DNA of 64,000 nt from CAYFFV01 sp964342695. GTDB lineage: Bacteria; Acidobacteriota; Vicinamibacteria; Vicinamibacterales; UBA8438. Below, piece after piece: positions 35,566 through 45,141 of the stretch (position 1 is the stretch's first letter; each line of letters opens with the position of its first letter). A program made the position numbers and the translations under genes. The notes under the pieces were generated by a model, which was not told the origin of the DNA, made no database searches, and saw only the letters and a program-made list of their open reading frames with translations. The DNA lies in NCBI GenBank assembly GCA_964342695.1, contig CAYFFV010000010.1, positions 1 to 64,000 on the forward strand. The letters run 5' to 3'.

Positions 35566-36114
35566 ATGCCGAGTCCTGTTGCCCATGCCCTTGCAGGCGC
35601 CGTGTTCGGGTTGTGTGTTCAACGGAATGAGATTCCCAAGAAGACGTGGTGGCCGCTTTTGGGGCGCTTTGATAGATCGTTCTTCTCTATCATTAGGGGA
35701 AAAGAGATATTAATATTTGGGACACTGGGTCTAGTGCCTGACATCGATTTTTTATTTGGCACGCATTCGACAGTTACGCACAGCGTCGGTGCAGTCGTTT
35801 TGCTTTTTATTTTTGCGGCACTAATTTCTGGTAGAGCAATGTTTTCGTTTGCGTGCGCGATCGCTTATTGGAGCCATCTGTTGCTGGACTGGGCTGGCAC
35901 CGATGTGACGGCTCCGTACGGGATTATGATGTTTTGGCCATACTCACAAGAGTTCTTTTTATCGGAAGTTAGTGTTTTTTCTGGGATTTGCAGAGAGTTT
36001 TCAGAATATAACTGCTGGCAGCACAACTTGAGAGCTCTAGGATGGGAGCTTTTAGTCCTTGGACCGCTCGCGATCTTTATGGTGATTCGTTCAAGGTCTA
36101 CTAGAAATAACTAA
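35566..36114 (+). CDS. YdjM-like membrane metal-dependent hydrolase family
   Basis: About 182 residues, with three or four spans. MPSPVAHALAGAVFG at the N terminus, DIDFLFGTHSTVTHSVGAV and SHLLLDWAGTD are the histidine/aspartate motifs of the YdjM/DUF457 family (inner-membrane, putative metal-dependent hydrolases). In Escherichia coli ydjM is LexA-controlled; I see no such box here. ATG at 35566 follows a TTG that opens the frame one codon earlier. Confidence 0.82.
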   Translation: MPSPVAHALAGAVFGLCVQRNEIPKKTWWPLLGRFDRSFFSIIRGKEILIFGTLGLVPDIDFLFGTHSTVTHSVGAVVLLFIFAALISGRAMFSFACAIAYWSHLLLDWAGTDVTAPYGIMMFWPYSQEFFLSEVSVFSGICREFSEYNCWQHNLRALGWELLVLGPLAIFMVIRSRSTRNN

Positions 36115-36242
36115 TGGGTGAGGTGTTGGTGTTCAAGACTCTTGTTTGTTTCTTTAGTGTCATCTTGACCGTTTCGTTTGAGGCATAGTAGCTTTAGTAA
36201 TAGTGAGAGTTTTACCCACCTTCCAGAAAGATTTCACTCTTT

Positions 36243-37361
36243 ATGTCCGATGACAGAGAAAATGTCTTGAGGCAAACACCTCTCTATGAGATACACCGGT
36301 CACTAGACGCGCGGTTGGTTAATTTTGGTGGCTGGGAAATGCCGATTTACTATAGCGGTATTTCGGAGGAACACTTAGCTGTGCGAACATCAGCGGGTTT
36401 GTTTGATGTAAGCCATATGGGGCAAATTGAGATCGCTGGGGCGGACGCCTTAAACGTGCTTCAGGCTGTAACTTGCAATAATGCGGCTGCGTTAAATGTT
36501 GGGCAAGCTCAATATAGTGTCTTGACGACAAAGATTGGTACTTGCGTTGATGACGTCCTTGTGTATCGATTGGCAGAGGAGCATTTTTTATTGGTCGTAA
36601 ATGCCGGCAATATTGAAAAGGATTATGCTTGGATAAAGAACTCTGTTGACGAATCTCATGATGTTGCTGTCGTAAATACCAGCAATCGATACGCATTACT
36701 TGCACTTCAGGGTCCTATGGCTAGTGAAATTCTTCAACCATTCGTAGGGACCGAGCTCTCCGACTTAAGTTACTATTATTTTGTTACTGGAGAGGTGGAT
36801 GGAGAGCGGGCAACTATTTCCAGAACTGGATATAGCGGTGAGGACGGCTTTGAAATCTTTGTGTCACCCAGGGCGGCCTCGAAAATCTGGAAAACTCTAT
36901 TAGCTGGTGGGGCAAGTGAGGGTGTTTTACCTATAGGTCTTGGAGCACGTGATACATTACGGCTAGAAGCAGCTTACCGATTGTACGGAAATGATATTAA
37001 CGAAACGACCACGGTCTTGGAGGCAGGTTTGGGGTGGACCATTTGTTGGGATAAAGGTGATTTCATAGGAAGAGAATCTCTTGAAACTCAAAAACGAGAC
37101 GGATTATCTCGGAAATTGATTGGTTTTAAATTGAATGACAGAGGCATAGCGAGGCGTGGCTATTCGGTGAACAGTCACGGGCAACTGATTGGGACCGTCA
37201 CCAGTGGAACGCAGACTCCTTTTCTTAAGAGTTCTATAGGGATGGCCTATGTCGAGATCGAGAACAGCAGGGTAGATAGTGAAATTGAAATTGACGTCCG
37301 CGGCCGTTCTCTTAAAGCTAACGTAGTCAAGCTACCATTTTATAGGCGCCCAGGGAAGTAA
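36243..37361 (+). CDS. gcvT: aminomethyltransferase (glycine cleavage T protein)
   Basis: Transfers the aminomethyl carbon from H-protein lipoamide to tetrahydrofolate, releasing ammonia. 372 residues, family length. Marks: TPLYEIHRSLDARLVNFGGW, LFDVSHMGQIEI, RTGYSGEDGFEIF and GLGARDTLRLEAAYRLYGND. First gene of gcvT-gcvH-gcvP. The 128-base upstream gap does not show a glycine riboswitch by eye; a possible TTGACC/TAGTAG promoter pair at 36165-36191 has only 15-base spacing. Confidence 0.97.
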   Translation: MSDDRENVLRQTPLYEIHRSLDARLVNFGGWEMPIYYSGISEEHLAVRTSAGLFDVSHMGQIEIAGADALNVLQAVTCNNAAALNVGQAQYSVLTTKIGTCVDDVLVYRLAEEHFLLVVNAGNIEKDYAWIKNSVDESHDVAVVNTSNRYALLALQGPMASEILQPFVGTELSDLSYYYFVTGEVDGERATISRTGYSGEDGFEIFVSPRAASKIWKTLLAGGASEGVLPIGLGARDTLRLEAAYRLYGNDINETTTVLEAGLGWTICWDKGDFIGRESLETQKRDGLSRKLIGFKLNDRGIARRGYSVNSHGQLIGTVTSGTQTPFLKSSIGMAYVEIENSRVDSEIEIDVRGRSLKANVVKLPFYRRPGK

Positions 37362-37367
37362 GGTGAT

Positions 37368-37739
37368 ATGAGTCAGAGAGAGCTAAGGTATTCAAAAGAT
37401 CATGAATGGATAAGGGCTGAGAGTGACAAGGGTAAAATTGGAATTACCGCGTTCGCTCAAGAACAATTAGGTGAAATCGTGTACGTCGAACTGCCTGAGG
37501 TTGGCAGTGTCTTCGCTCAAGGAGACCAGTTTGGTTCTATAGAGTCGGTGAAGGCTGTGTCAGATTTGTATTGCCCCGTTTCAGGTGTGGTGATCGGAGT
37601 AAATGAATCGGTGGTTGACGCGCCTGACTTAGTAAACAAAGACCCTGAAGCGGCATGGCTGATTGAAATTGAATTAAATGATTCAAATGAAATGTCGTCA
37701 TTGTTGGAATCTGCAGAATACGATGAGCTCGTGAAATAG
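37368..37739 (+). CDS. gcvH: glycine cleavage H protein
   Basis: Lipoyl carrier that shuttles the aminomethyl group between P, T and L proteins. 123 residues. The lipoylated lysine is in FGSIESVKAVSDLYCPVSG; the start RYSKDHEWIR is typical. Follows gcvT by 6 bases and abuts gcvP. The L protein (dihydrolipoamide dehydrogenase) is not in this window. Confidence 0.97.
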   Translation: MSQRELRYSKDHEWIRAESDKGKIGITAFAQEQLGEIVYVELPEVGSVFAQGDQFGSIESVKAVSDLYCPVSGVVIGVNESVVDAPDLVNKDPEAAWLIEIELNDSNEMSSLLESAEYDELVK

Positions 37740-40625
37740 ATGAGTAACGACCGAGTTGATAGTTTTAAAAACAGACATCTTGGTTCGCGAGAATCAGAAA
37801 TAGAGAGGATGCTTTCCGTCGTAAAAGCGGATTCTCTCGATCAATTGATCGATGAAGTGGTTCCCTCAAAGATCAAATCAAAAAAAGATTTAGAAATCCA
37901 GCTTCCTGAGACGGAGAGAGATTTTCTCGAAAGACTTCGGGTTTTGGGTAGCAAGAATGCATGTGCAAGGTCGTTTATAGGTGCAGGGTATTATGGAACA
38001 ATTCTTCCTAGTGTAATCCTCCGCAATGTTTTTGAAAATCCAGGTTGGTATACCCCGTACACGCCCTATCAGGCTGAAATATCACAAGGTCGCCTCGAGG
38101 CCCTTCTAAATTATCAGACGATGATTGAAGATATGACAGGGATGGAAGTTTCGAACGCTTCTCTCCTTGATGAGGGGACTGCGGTAGCCGAAGGCATGAT
38201 GATGGGGCATCGCGTCCAGAAAAAAAAGAGACACCTGAAAAATCGATGTGTTGTCTCCGAAAGTTGTTTCTCTCAAACCATCGAGGTGCTTAAGGGGCGC
38301 GCGGATCCCTTGGGTATAGAGATAAAGATTTCAAGTGATGAGAAAAGCTTCATAAGCGGCGATACTTTTGCTCTAGTCCTTCAAAATCCTGATGCAGACG
38401 GCAGGGTTCGAGATATAGAGAAAATAATAGAAACTGCTCATGCGAACGATGTGTTTGTCGTGGTCGCGACAGATTTACTGGCATCGGTCCTAATTAAACC
38501 TCCTGGCGAAGTAGGTGCTGATGTTGTGGTTGGGAGTGCTCAAAGGTTTGGAGTGCCGATGGGGTACGGGGGACCCCATGCAGCTTTTTTTGCAACAAAG
38601 GAAGCACACATTCGACAGGTCCCAGGCAGATTGATTGGCGTTTCGATTGATTCTCATGGTCGGCGGGCGTATCGAATGACTCTTCAAACGAGAGAGCAGC
38701 ATATCCGGCGCGAAAGAGCGACGTCGAATATTTGCACGGCTCAAGCATTGCTGGCGAATATCGCCGGATTTTATGCTGTTTACCATGGCCAGCAAGGATT
38801 GTCTGAGATCGCGCAAGAAGTGCATAAAAAGACATTATTACTTGCAGATAAGCTGAGTTCACTTGGATGCACACTCCGTCATCGAGAATTTTTTGACACG
38901 ATACGCATTGATGCAGGGGGGATGCCTGTAACGCGGAGAATTAGAGAGGCAGCGGAAAAGAAGCTGATTAACTTCCGCTATTTTGATGATGGAGATATCG
39001 GCATCTCCATCGACGAGACCGCTAAGCTTACTGAAATAGATGAAATTATAAGAATATTTGAAAGTGCAAAAGATGAATCGAGAGTTGGGCAGGTTTTAAA
39101 TAGGAATAAAATGTGGTGCGGTATTCCTGGTGCGCTTCGGCGACAAACCGAGTTTCTGACCCATCCAGTCTTTAAATGCAATCAATCCGAATTGCAGATG
39201 ATGCGGTATTTAAAGCGGCTTGAATTGAAAGATCTCGGCCTAGACACCTCGATGATTCCTCTAGGTTCATGCACGATGAAATTAAATGCTGCAACTGAGA
39301 TGCGTGGATTATCATGGGCTGAATTTAGTGATGCCCATCCGTTTTCGCCCGTTAACCAAATGGATGGATATCACGTTATTTTTGAAGATCTAATGAAGGC
39401 CTTGTGCGAAATTACTGGCTTCTATGCAGTCTCTCTGCAGCCGAACTCTGGATCGCAAGGAGAATTTGCGGGATTGATGGTGATTAGGAAGTTTCATCGT
39501 TCTCAAGGGCAGGGACAGCGAGATGTGGTATTGATACCAGCATCTGCGCATGGGACTAATCCAGCCAGTGCTGCTATGGCGGGAATGAAAATCGTAATTG
39601 TGGAATGCGATGCTGGCGGGAATGTTAACGTAGAAGACTTAAAGAAAAAGTTGGCCTTACACAGAGACAGACTGAACGCTTTGATGATTACATATCCATC
39701 AACTCATGGAGTGTTTGAAGATGAAATCCAAGAGATCTGTAATCTTGTGCATGAGAGTGGTGGACAAGTTTATATGGACGGAGCCAATCTGAATGCGCAA
39801 GTAGGTTTAACAAGCCCAGCATTAATTGGTGCGGATGTATGTCATCTTAACCTCCATAAAACATTTGCTATTCCGCATGGAGGCGGAGGGCCGGGAATGG
39901 GTCCAATTGCAGTGGCTAAACATTTAAGCCCATTCTTGCCTGGTCACCCTGTTGTGCCCACAGGTGGCTTAAATGCCATTGGTCCTGTGTCCGCGGCGCC
40001 ATGGGGGAGTGCGAGTATTCTCTTGATTTCGTATGCGTATATATGTCTCTTGGGCAGGACAGGGCTTAAAGAAGCGACACGGGTAGCAATTCTAAATGCG
40101 AACTATATTAAAAGTCGTTTAGAAGGTCATTACGATGTCTTGTACTCGGGAGCGAGCAATCGCGTCGCCCATGAACTGATTTTTGATTTAAGGTCGTTTA
40201 AGGGCTTCGGAGTTAATGAGAGAGATGTAGCGAAGCGATTAATGGATTATGGTTTTCATGCACCTACTGTTTCTTTTCCTGTAGCGGGCACCCTTATGAT
40301 TGAGCCAACGGAAAGTGAGCCACTTGAAGAGCTTGATCGTTTTTGTGATGCGATGATCTCGATTAGGATGGAAATAAACGAAGTTAAATCAGGACGCGTG
40401 GACCAAGTCGACAACGTGTTAAAGAATGCTCCGCACACCGCAGAAGAGTTGGTGGGAAACGAATGGGACCATCCATACTCACGAGAATCGGCAGCGTTTC
40501 CCCTTGAGTTTGTTCGACGCAATAAGTACTGGCCGCCTGTTAGTCGAATCAATGATGCGCATGGCGATCGCAACTTAATGTGTTCGTGCCCTCCGCTTGA
40601 AAGTTATGCAAAAAGAAACAGCTAA
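37740..40625 (+). CDS. gcvP: glycine dehydrogenase (decarboxylating), P protein
   Basis: PLP enzyme that decarboxylates glycine and hands the aminomethyl group to GcvH. A single chain of 961 residues, the homodimeric type, not the split GcvPA/GcvPB form. N terminus FKNRHLGSRESEIERML; PLP lysine in HLNLHKTFAIPHGGGGPGMG; substrate region SLQPNSGSQGEFAGLM. The ATG at 37740 follows the gcvH stop directly, so translation is probably coupled. Confidence 0.97.
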   Translation: MSNDRVDSFKNRHLGSRESEIERMLSVVKADSLDQLIDEVVPSKIKSKKDLEIQLPETERDFLERLRVLGSKNACARSFIGAGYYGTILPSVILRNVFENPGWYTPYTPYQAEISQGRLEALLNYQTMIEDMTGMEVSNASLLDEGTAVAEGMMMGHRVQKKKRHLKNRCVVSESCFSQTIEVLKGRADPLGIEIKISSDEKSFISGDTFALVLQNPDADGRVRDIEKIIETAHANDVFVVVATDLLASVLIKPPGEVGADVVVGSAQRFGVPMGYGGPHAAFFATKEAHIRQVPGRLIGVSIDSHGRRAYRMTLQTREQHIRRERATSNICTAQALLANIAGFYAVYHGQQGLSEIAQEVHKKTLLLADKLSSLGCTLRHREFFDTIRIDAGGMPVTRRIREAAEKKLINFRYFDDGDIGISIDETAKLTEIDEIIRIFESAKDESRVGQVLNRNKMWCGIPGALRRQTEFLTHPVFKCNQSELQMMRYLKRLELKDLGLDTSMIPLGSCTMKLNAATEMRGLSWAEFSDAHPFSPVNQMDGYHVIFEDLMKALCEITGFYAVSLQPNSGSQGEFAGLMVIRKFHRSQGQGQRDVVLIPASAHGTNPASAAMAGMKIVIVECDAGGNVNVEDLKKKLALHRDRLNALMITYPSTHGVFEDEIQEICNLVHESGGQVYMDGANLNAQVGLTSPALIGADVCHLNLHKTFAIPHGGGGPGMGPIAVAKHLSPFLPGHPVVPTGGLNAIGPVSAAPWGSASILLISYAYICLLGRTGLKEATRVAILNANYIKSRLEGHYDVLYSGASNRVAHELIFDLRSFKGFGVNERDVAKRLMDYGFHAPTVSFPVAGTLMIEPTESEPLEELDRFCDAMISIRMEINEVKSGRVDQVDNVLKNAPHTAEELVGNEWDHPYSRESAAFPLEFVRRNKYWPPVSRINDAHGDRNLMCSCPPLESYAKRNS

Positions 40626-40660
40626 AGTATTTTTCTTTCTCTTTATTGCTGTAATGGCTT

Positions 40661-41536
40661 TTAAGGCTTTGATAGCTCAAGAGCTCTTAATCGAAAAGCC
40701 TTAGAAAGCTTCTTTGTTACAGGGCCTGGGTTCCCTCCATTAACAAGCTTATCGTCAAGAGATGTGATCGGTAGCACTTCCCGCGTTGTGCTTGTTATGA
40801 ACATCTCTTCCGCGGTCGCAAGATCGGACTCGCGGAGCACAGTCTCTCTTACGGTGATTCCGACTGAGAGACCAACTTCGAAAAGAAAATTCCTTGTGAC
40901 TCCCTCAAGAAGCCCAGATGCAAGAGAGGGCGTTAAAGCTTCACCGTTGTGCACTAAGAAATAATTTGCCTGCGCGCACTCAGCGATTTCGCCGCGATGA
41001 TTAAGCATTAGCGCCTCAGTAGCACCGTTTCTTAAAGCTTCCTGCATCGCAAGTGCGCTGTTTAGAAGATTATTTGATTTTATTAATGGATTTAATGCTC
41101 TTGGATGATTTCTTATAACTGAAGAAACAATTACATGGATTCCGCCAGACATCTCTTGTGGCCCTCCGTCGAGATGAGGTTTTACAATGATTACAGTAGT
41201 TGGCTTTTTGCACGGTGCTGGGTCATAGCTTAATTCGCCTGTGCCACGTGTTAACAGGATCCTTATGTAGTATTCAGATTCAGAGGTCGCTGCAGCGATT
41301 GTCTTAGTTATTTGTTCACGAATTTCTGAGTCAGAAAATGAAGAAGATAGTCCGATTGAGTCTGCCGATGAATTGAGGCGATCAAGGTGGCGTTCTAAAA
41401 GAAAAGGTTTGCCATGATAGGTTCGAAGCGTTTCGTAGACGCCCTCACCAAACAGAAAACCATGATCCAATACGGGTATAGTCGCCTTGTCCCCACTAGC
41501 GATTTGACCATTAATATTTACTGTAGTGTGTTGCAT
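40661..41536 (-). CDS. class IV PLP aminotransferase
   Basis: About 291 residues of the branched-chain aminotransferase, D-amino acid transaminase and aminodeoxychorismate lyase superfamily. Marks: VLDHGFLFGEGVYETLRTY, the PLP lysine region LIKSNNLLNSALAMQEAL, and the cofactor loop EMFITSTTREVLPI. Specificity (D-alanine, branched-chain or aminodeoxychorismate) cannot be fixed. I chose the ATG at 41534-41536 because GGGAG lies six bases before it; a GTG four codons earlier opens the frame. Convergent to gcvP with a 35-base gap. Confidence 0.9.
   Translation of the reverse strand: MQHTTVNINGQIASGDKATIPVLDHGFLFGEGVYETLRTYHGKPFLLERHLDRLNSSADSIGLSSSFSDSEIREQITKTIAAATSESEYYIRILLTRGTGELSYDPAPCKKPTTVIIVKPHLDGGPQEMSGGIHVIVSSVIRNHPRALNPLIKSNNLLNSALAMQEALRNGATEALMLNHRGEIAECAQANYFLVHNGEALTPSLASGLLEGVTRNFLFEVGLSVGITVRETVLRESDLATAEEMFITSTTREVLPITSLDDKLVNGGNPGPVTKKLSKAFRLRALELSKP
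40663..40702. repeat. nested inverted repeat across the end of the aminotransferase gene
   Basis: Outer arms AAGGCTTT and AAAGCCTT, inner arms AGCTC and GAGCT. It covers the last codons of the aminotransferase gene, in the convergent junction with gcvP. No T-run follows on either strand, so terminator function is doubtful. Confidence 0.3.
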
Positions 41537-41626
41537 TAGTGCTCCCACAAAAAATCAATCTTTAATTAGCAAAGATCGATTTACATGTAAAAGTATTTCA
41601 TATGCTACTGTAGCAAGTGAAATAAC

Positions 41627-43177
41627 ATGCGAATTCTGAATCATAAACAAGCACGAGCGGCGGATCGTCAATCGATTGAAGATTATGGTATCTCGGCTGA
41701 AAGATTGATGGAAAATGCGGGGGTTAGTGTGGTTGATGCTCTGGAGAGAACGCTGGGCGATTTAGATGATCTGCGTGTAGGTGTTTTGTGTGGGATAGGT
41801 AATAACGGGGGTGACGGCCTTGTTGTTTCGAGGCTGCTTTCCGAGTTTCAGTGCGATGTGCAGGTCTGGATTGTTGGTGATTTAACACGGATGACCCAGG
41901 ACACCAAATCTCAATATGACAGACTTATATCAGCTGGCACGTCTATTGTAACTGTGACAGAGATTGAAGAGTTAAAGAACAGGGAGGAGGAATTAAATAA
42001 TTGGGATGTGGCAATCGATGCTTTGTTGGGCACTGGCATTAATAAACCATTGACTGGTTTGTTGAAAATGATCGTCGCACATCTTAACGAGAATTCTTCT
42101 TTTGTTGTCTCAATCGATGTCCCGACAGGTTTGTCTGATTCCAATTTATCAATAGGACATTGTGTGGAGGCAGATTTGACTGTCTCCCTTGGCGCTATCA
42201 AGACGACTTTACTCTCGCCTTCTGTGCGTGATAGCGTGGGTGACTTGTGCGTTGGAGATATAGGCATACCACCGGAAGTGATTGAGAACCTCCAAGGACC
42301 AAGACTATCCCTTTTAATGCCTGATGAAATAGCGGCAGTCATTCCAGAAAGAAGGCGTTCTTCTCACAAGGGGAATTATGGTCATGTACTGATTATTGGG
42401 GGTTCTGTAGGGAAAACTGGGGCTGCAATTCTGGCGGGTTATGGTGCTTTAAAGTCAGGAGCAGGCTTAGTTACGATAGCTGCACCAGAAAAATCAATTC
42501 CCACAATTGCAGCTCATATGCCCGACTATATGACGTTGCCCTTGGTTCAGGGTTCAACTGGAGAATTTGAAGAAGAGTGTATTGAAGCACTTCTTGAGTC
42601 AAAGGTCGACGTTATTGCCATCGGTCCTGGCCTTGGGACTGAAGTATTTATGCAGAACTTGCTTTACAGGTTGTTCGAGTCATCGACTTGTGGGTTTGTA
42701 TTAGATGCGGACGCTCTTAATATTTGCGCGTTAGACATGAATCAGTTTCGAAATAGAAACAAGTCAGGTGACCTTGTAATAACCCCCCATCCCGGCGAGA
42801 TGGCTCGTCTATGTGGAGATAGCGTAGAAACGGTTCAGAAGAATCGTTCAGAGATCGCAAAATCTTTCGCTGAAGAATACGGGGTTTATGTGATTCTAAA
42901 AGGCGCGAATACTGTTATTTCTAGTCCGAAGGGAGAAATGTTTTTGAATCCAACTGGAAATCCTGGAATGGCTACGGGAGGTGCTGGTGATTTACTTGCT
43001 GGAGCGGTTGCCGGTTGGATGGGACAGATAGACTCATTAGATGCCTGTAAGGCAGCGACTTATATCCATGGCTTGGCGGGAGATATTGCAGCGGAGGAAA
43101 GTGGGGAAGTGAGTATCACAGCAACAGACATAAAAAATTGTTTTTCGAGGGCTACCACCGAGTTGTGTGTACAGTGA
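41627..43177 (+). CDS. nnr: bifunctional NAD(P)H-hydrate epimerase/dehydratase
   Basis: Repairs hydrated NAD(P)H. 516 residues in two domains: N-terminal epimerase (about 1-215) with LMENAGVSVVDAL and VGVLCGIGNNGGDGLVVSRLL, and C-terminal ADP-dependent dehydratase (about 230-510) with GNYGHVLIIGGSVGKTGAAILAG and GNPGMATGGAGDLLAGAVAGW. tsaE follows after 12 bases, an nnr-tsaE linkage seen in many bacteria. Divergent from the aminotransferase gene by 90 bases. Confidence 0.96.
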   Translation: MRILNHKQARAADRQSIEDYGISAERLMENAGVSVVDALERTLGDLDDLRVGVLCGIGNNGGDGLVVSRLLSEFQCDVQVWIVGDLTRMTQDTKSQYDRLISAGTSIVTVTEIEELKNREEELNNWDVAIDALLGTGINKPLTGLLKMIVAHLNENSSFVVSIDVPTGLSDSNLSIGHCVEADLTVSLGAIKTTLLSPSVRDSVGDLCVGDIGIPPEVIENLQGPRLSLLMPDEIAAVIPERRRSSHKGNYGHVLIIGGSVGKTGAAILAGYGALKSGAGLVTIAAPEKSIPTIAAHMPDYMTLPLVQGSTGEFEEECIEALLESKVDVIAIGPGLGTEVFMQNLLYRLFESSTCGFVLDADALNICALDMNQFRNRNKSGDLVITPHPGEMARLCGDSVETVQKNRSEIAKSFAEEYGVYVILKGANTVISSPKGEMFLNPTGNPGMATGGAGDLLAGAVAGWMGQIDSLDACKAATYIHGLAGDIAAEESGEVSITATDIKNCFSRATTELCVQ

Positions 43178-43189
43178 AAAGGGATTTTA

Positions 43190-43597
43190 ATGAATAAGAG
43201 TTGCTCCGTCGAAGAGACTGTTCAATTGGCAAAAGGGTTGGCTTGTCAATTACCCCAAGGAGGTTTGGTTTTACTTTACGGTGATTTAGGTGTGGGCAAG
43301 ACAGTGTTTGTCAAAGGTCTGGTTGAGGGTTTCAAAGGTTCTCGGGAATCGGTGAATAGTCCCACGTTTACAATAATGCAACACTATGAGGGTAGGCTTC
43401 CAATAACTCATGTTGACCTTTACAGACTCTCCATGCGAGAAGTAGAGGATCTGGGACTTGAAGAGGTAATTGAGGAGTCTGGTGTTACGGTTATTGAGTG
43501 GGCCGACCGGATTGGAGAGCCATACCCTGAGGCCGTTAAGGTGACAATAAGTGATGCGGGCGCGGATCAACGGACCATCGATATTCGTTTTCCCTAA
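43190..43597 (+). CDS. tsaE: tRNA threonylcarbamoyladenosine biosynthesis ATPase
   Basis: ATPase partner of TsaB/TsaD for the t6A37 modification of ANN-decoding tRNAs. 135 residues. Walker A is YGDLGVGKTVFVKGL; NSPTFTIMQHYEG and HVDLYRL are the following family motifs; the C-terminal VIEWADRIGEPYP is also typical. Ends 14 bases from the convergent guaB gene, too close for a separate terminator. Confidence 0.95.
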   Translation: MNKSCSVEETVQLAKGLACQLPQGGLVLLYGDLGVGKTVFVKGLVEGFKGSRESVNSPTFTIMQHYEGRLPITHVDLYRLSMREVEDLGLEEVIEESGVTVIEWADRIGEPYPEAVKVTISDAGADQRTIDIRFP

Positions 43598-43611
43598 AAA
43601 AATTAATCGGT

Positions 43612-45141
43612 TTATTCGCCTCTGTAATTTGGTGCCTCTTTTGTTATAACCACGTCATGCACATGACTCTCCCTGACACCAGCTGGTGTGATTCTCATAA
43701 GATGACAGTTCTGCTGGAGGTCGGCTATTGTCGGTGAGCCACAATATCCCATTCCCGCCTTAACCCCACCAACTAATTGGTGGATCATGCTCGCGACAGG
43801 GCCTTTATGGGGCACACGAGCCTCGATGCCCTCAGGGACTAACTTTTGGCCACTCTCGTCGTTTGGCATGCGTAAGTCGTACTCTTCTTGAAAATACCGA
43901 TCTCTGCTACCTTTACGCATGGCGCCGATTGAGCCCATTCCCCGATATTCTTTAAATGTTCTTCCTTGGTAGAGAATCAGTTCGCCTGGGCTTTCGTCTG
44001 TTCCACCAAATAAACTCCCGGCCATGGCTGTGCTAGCACCAACAGCAAGCGCTTTTGTGATATCGCCCGAATAACGGATGCCCCCGTCAGCAATTACAGG
44101 AACGCCTTCGCGTGCAGCAGCTTGAGCGCAGTCCGTAATTGCTGTGATCATTGGCACTCCTATTCCTGCGACAATTCTGGTTGTGCAGATGGAACCTGAG
44201 CCTATTCCGACTTTAATGCCGTCTACGCCGGCATCTATTAATGCTGTCGCTCCGTCTGCAGTAGCTACATTACCTGCGATTATGTCGGTTTTAGGAAATT
44301 CCTTTCGAAGAGTTCTGGCGGTCGTTAAAACATTTTCAGAATGCCCGTGCGCGCTGTCTAAAACGAGAACATCAACGTGAGCATCCACGAGAGCCGTAGC
44401 CCTCAGTAATGTGTCCTTTGCTATGCCAACGGCAGCGCCAACACGCAAGCGTCCCAGGGTGTCTTTACTGGCCATTGGATATTTGATCATTTTTTGTATG
44501 TCCTTGACGGTAATGAGTCCTCGAAGGTTGAAACTGCCATCGACTACGAGTAGTTTTTCTACGCGGTGTTTGTGAAGAATTGTCTTAGCCTGATTTAAAG
44601 TGGTGCCGACAGGTACCGTAATTAGGTTATCTTTCGTCATCACTTCAGAGATAGTCTTCTTAATGTCGTCCTGAAAGCGGAGATCTCGATTTGTGAGAAT
44701 TCCGACGAGGTAACCCTCGTTACTGCCGTCTTTAGTAATCGGGACACCTGATATTCGGTATTTCTTCATCAGGTCAAGAGCCTCCTGTATTGTGCTGCCC
44801 GGCGAGAGTGTGATTGGGTTCACGATCATGCCACTTTCAGATCTTTTAACCCTATCGATTTCTGCGGCTTGACTGGTGATTGAAAGGTTTTTGTGAATAA
44901 TTCCAATGCCACCGAGTTGAGCCATAGCTATCGCCATCCTCGATTCTGTAACAGTATCCATGGCTGCGCTAACCAAGGGCACGTTGAGTGAAATATTTTG
45001 TGTTAGCTGGGTTTCTACAGAGACCTCACTAGGCAAAACGGTTGAATGTTGGGGTACGAGTAAAACGTCATCAAAGGTGAGAGCTGTGTGTATGTTTTTA
45101 TACGGCTGATCAGGGTCCTGACTAACAGGCTGTATTTTCAT
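43612..45141 (-). CDS. guaB: IMP dehydrogenase
   Basis: Converts IMP to XMP, the committed step to GMP. About 509 residues: N-terminal TFDDVLLVPQHSTVLPSEV, two CBS domains in the middle (for example TVPVGTTLNQAKTIL), then the catalytic loop GSGSICTTRIVAGIGVP with the cysteine, and the flap YRGMGSIGAM. The ATG at 45139-45141 has GGGAG upstream and overlaps the secA stop as ATGA, so translation is coupled to secA. The longer frame to 45159 lies inside secA. Confidence 0.96.
   Translation of the reverse strand: MKIQPVSQDPDQPYKNIHTALTFDDVLLVPQHSTVLPSEVSVETQLTQNISLNVPLVSAAMDTVTESRMAIAMAQLGGIGIIHKNLSITSQAAEIDRVKRSESGMIVNPITLSPGSTIQEALDLMKKYRISGVPITKDGSNEGYLVGILTNRDLRFQDDIKKTISEVMTKDNLITVPVGTTLNQAKTILHKHRVEKLLVVDGSFNLRGLITVKDIQKMIKYPMASKDTLGRLRVGAAVGIAKDTLLRATALVDAHVDVLVLDSAHGHSENVLTTARTLRKEFPKTDIIAGNVATADGATALIDAGVDGIKVGIGSGSICTTRIVAGIGVPMITAITDCAQAAAREGVPVIADGGIRYSGDITKALAVGASTAMAGSLFGGTDESPGELILYQGRTFKEYRGMGSIGAMRKGSRDRYFQEEYDLRMPNDESGQKLVPEGIEARVPHKGPVASMIHQLVGGVKAGMGYCGSPTIADLQQNCHLMRITPAGVRESHVHDVVITKEAPNYRGE

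Noticed and set aside
36115..36242. Possible glycine riboswitch upstream of gcvT
   Set aside because: The gap is too short for a tandem aptamer, and I saw none of the conserved glycine-aptamer sequence blocks.
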